A stretch of 5,978 bases of DNA from NCBI GenBank assembly GCA_048885185.1, contig JBHLQC010000101.1, positions 1-5,978 of the forward strand, read 5' to 3'. A program made the position numbers and the translations under genes. The notes under the pieces were generated by a model. The model had not been told where the DNA came from, ran no database searches, and was given only the letters and a program-made list of their open reading frames with translations. Below are positions 5,848 through 5,978 of the stretch, piece after piece (positions within the stretch are counted from its first letter, which is position 1; the number at the start of each line of letters is the position of its first letter). The DNA is from Hermodarchaeum sp048885185 (GTDB lineage Archaea > Asgardarchaeota > Hermodarchaeia > Hermodarchaeales > Hermodarchaeaceae).

Positions 5848-5978
5848 ATGATCGAAGCTACATCATTTGTTGAACAGAATGGCCGAATCCGGTCAGTCGA
5901 TGTTCTTCGTGGTGTGGCACTTGTCTTTATGATAATCAACCATTTTGGACAAACCTTTGTGGGTGGCGGCTTTCATTC
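5848..5978 (+). CDS. DUF1624 / heparan-alpha-glucosaminide N-acetyltransferase-like membrane protein (N-terminus only)
   Basis: Only 43 residues are in the window. After a short polar leader they read NGRIRSVDVLRGVALVFMII followed by NHFGQTF. The R-x-x-S-x-D-x-x-R-G motif leading straight into the first transmembrane helix is the hallmark of the DUF1624/HGSNAT-like acyltransferase family, multi-helix membrane proteins thought to transfer acyl groups to sugars or other acceptors across the membrane. The related DUF418/YeiB family starts in a similar way (D-x-x-R-G-x-A), so the choice between them rests on a few residues, with MIINHF favouring DUF1624. The start is supported by GGTGA seven bases upstream and an in-frame TGA 15 bases before the ATG. 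It is divergent from the pentapeptide-repeat gene; a cell-envelope role for both is possible but not shown. Confidence 0.72.
   Translation, partial: MIEATSFVEQNGRIRSVDVLRGVALVFMIINHFGQTFVGGGFH

Overview
The window looks like a stretch of archaeal chromosome. Three starts are preceded by GGTGA-type Shine-Dalgarno cores that match the archaeal 16S tail. AT-rich TATA-like boxes sit in the intergenic gaps, and no bacterial -35/-10 pairs stand out. The protein families (MJ0301-type metallo-beta-lactamase, Mer-like luciferase-fold oxidoreductase, a signal-peptide surface protein with an Arg-rich C-terminal anchor) are common in archaea. An Asgard or other uncultured lineage is plausible, but the sequence alone does not prove it. 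No rRNA, tRNA, CRISPR array, transposase or phage gene is visible.

Layout, left to right: (1) a metallo-beta-lactamase-fold hydrolase on the minus strand, cut by the left edge; (2) a nitronate monooxygenase/2-nitropropane dioxygenase-family flavoenzyme on the minus strand, upstream of it and co-directional; (3) a ~200-base divergent intergenic region with a 9-bp inverted repeat and further copies of its TTGACTA half-site; (4) a 61-residue two-helix membrane protein on the plus strand; (5) a strong GC-rich hairpin between convergent genes; (6) a secreted, C-terminally anchored, probably N-glycosylated surface protein of unknown function on the minus strand; (7) a divergent promoter region; (8) a luciferase-like (LLM/F420-type) oxidoreductase on the plus strand; (9) a pentapeptide-repeat membrane protein on the minus strand, whose stop codon shares a CTAG with the stop of gene 8; (10) a divergent promoter region; (11) the first 43 codons of a DUF1624/heparan-alpha-glucosaminide N-acetyltransferase-like membrane protein on the plus strand, cut by the right edge.

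Most genes alternate in orientation, so only the nitronate monooxygenase-like gene and the metallo-hydrolase could form an operon (125-base gap). The window mixes redox/hydrolase enzymes with cell-envelope proteins and does not form an obvious single pathway. The most unusual items are the pentapeptide-repeat protein, which combines an N-terminal Cys/His cluster, a 22-unit repeat helix and a channel-like C-terminus without a recognisable K+ selectivity filter, and the TTGACTA cluster between genes 2 and 4. I see no convincing evidence for a new multi-gene system.
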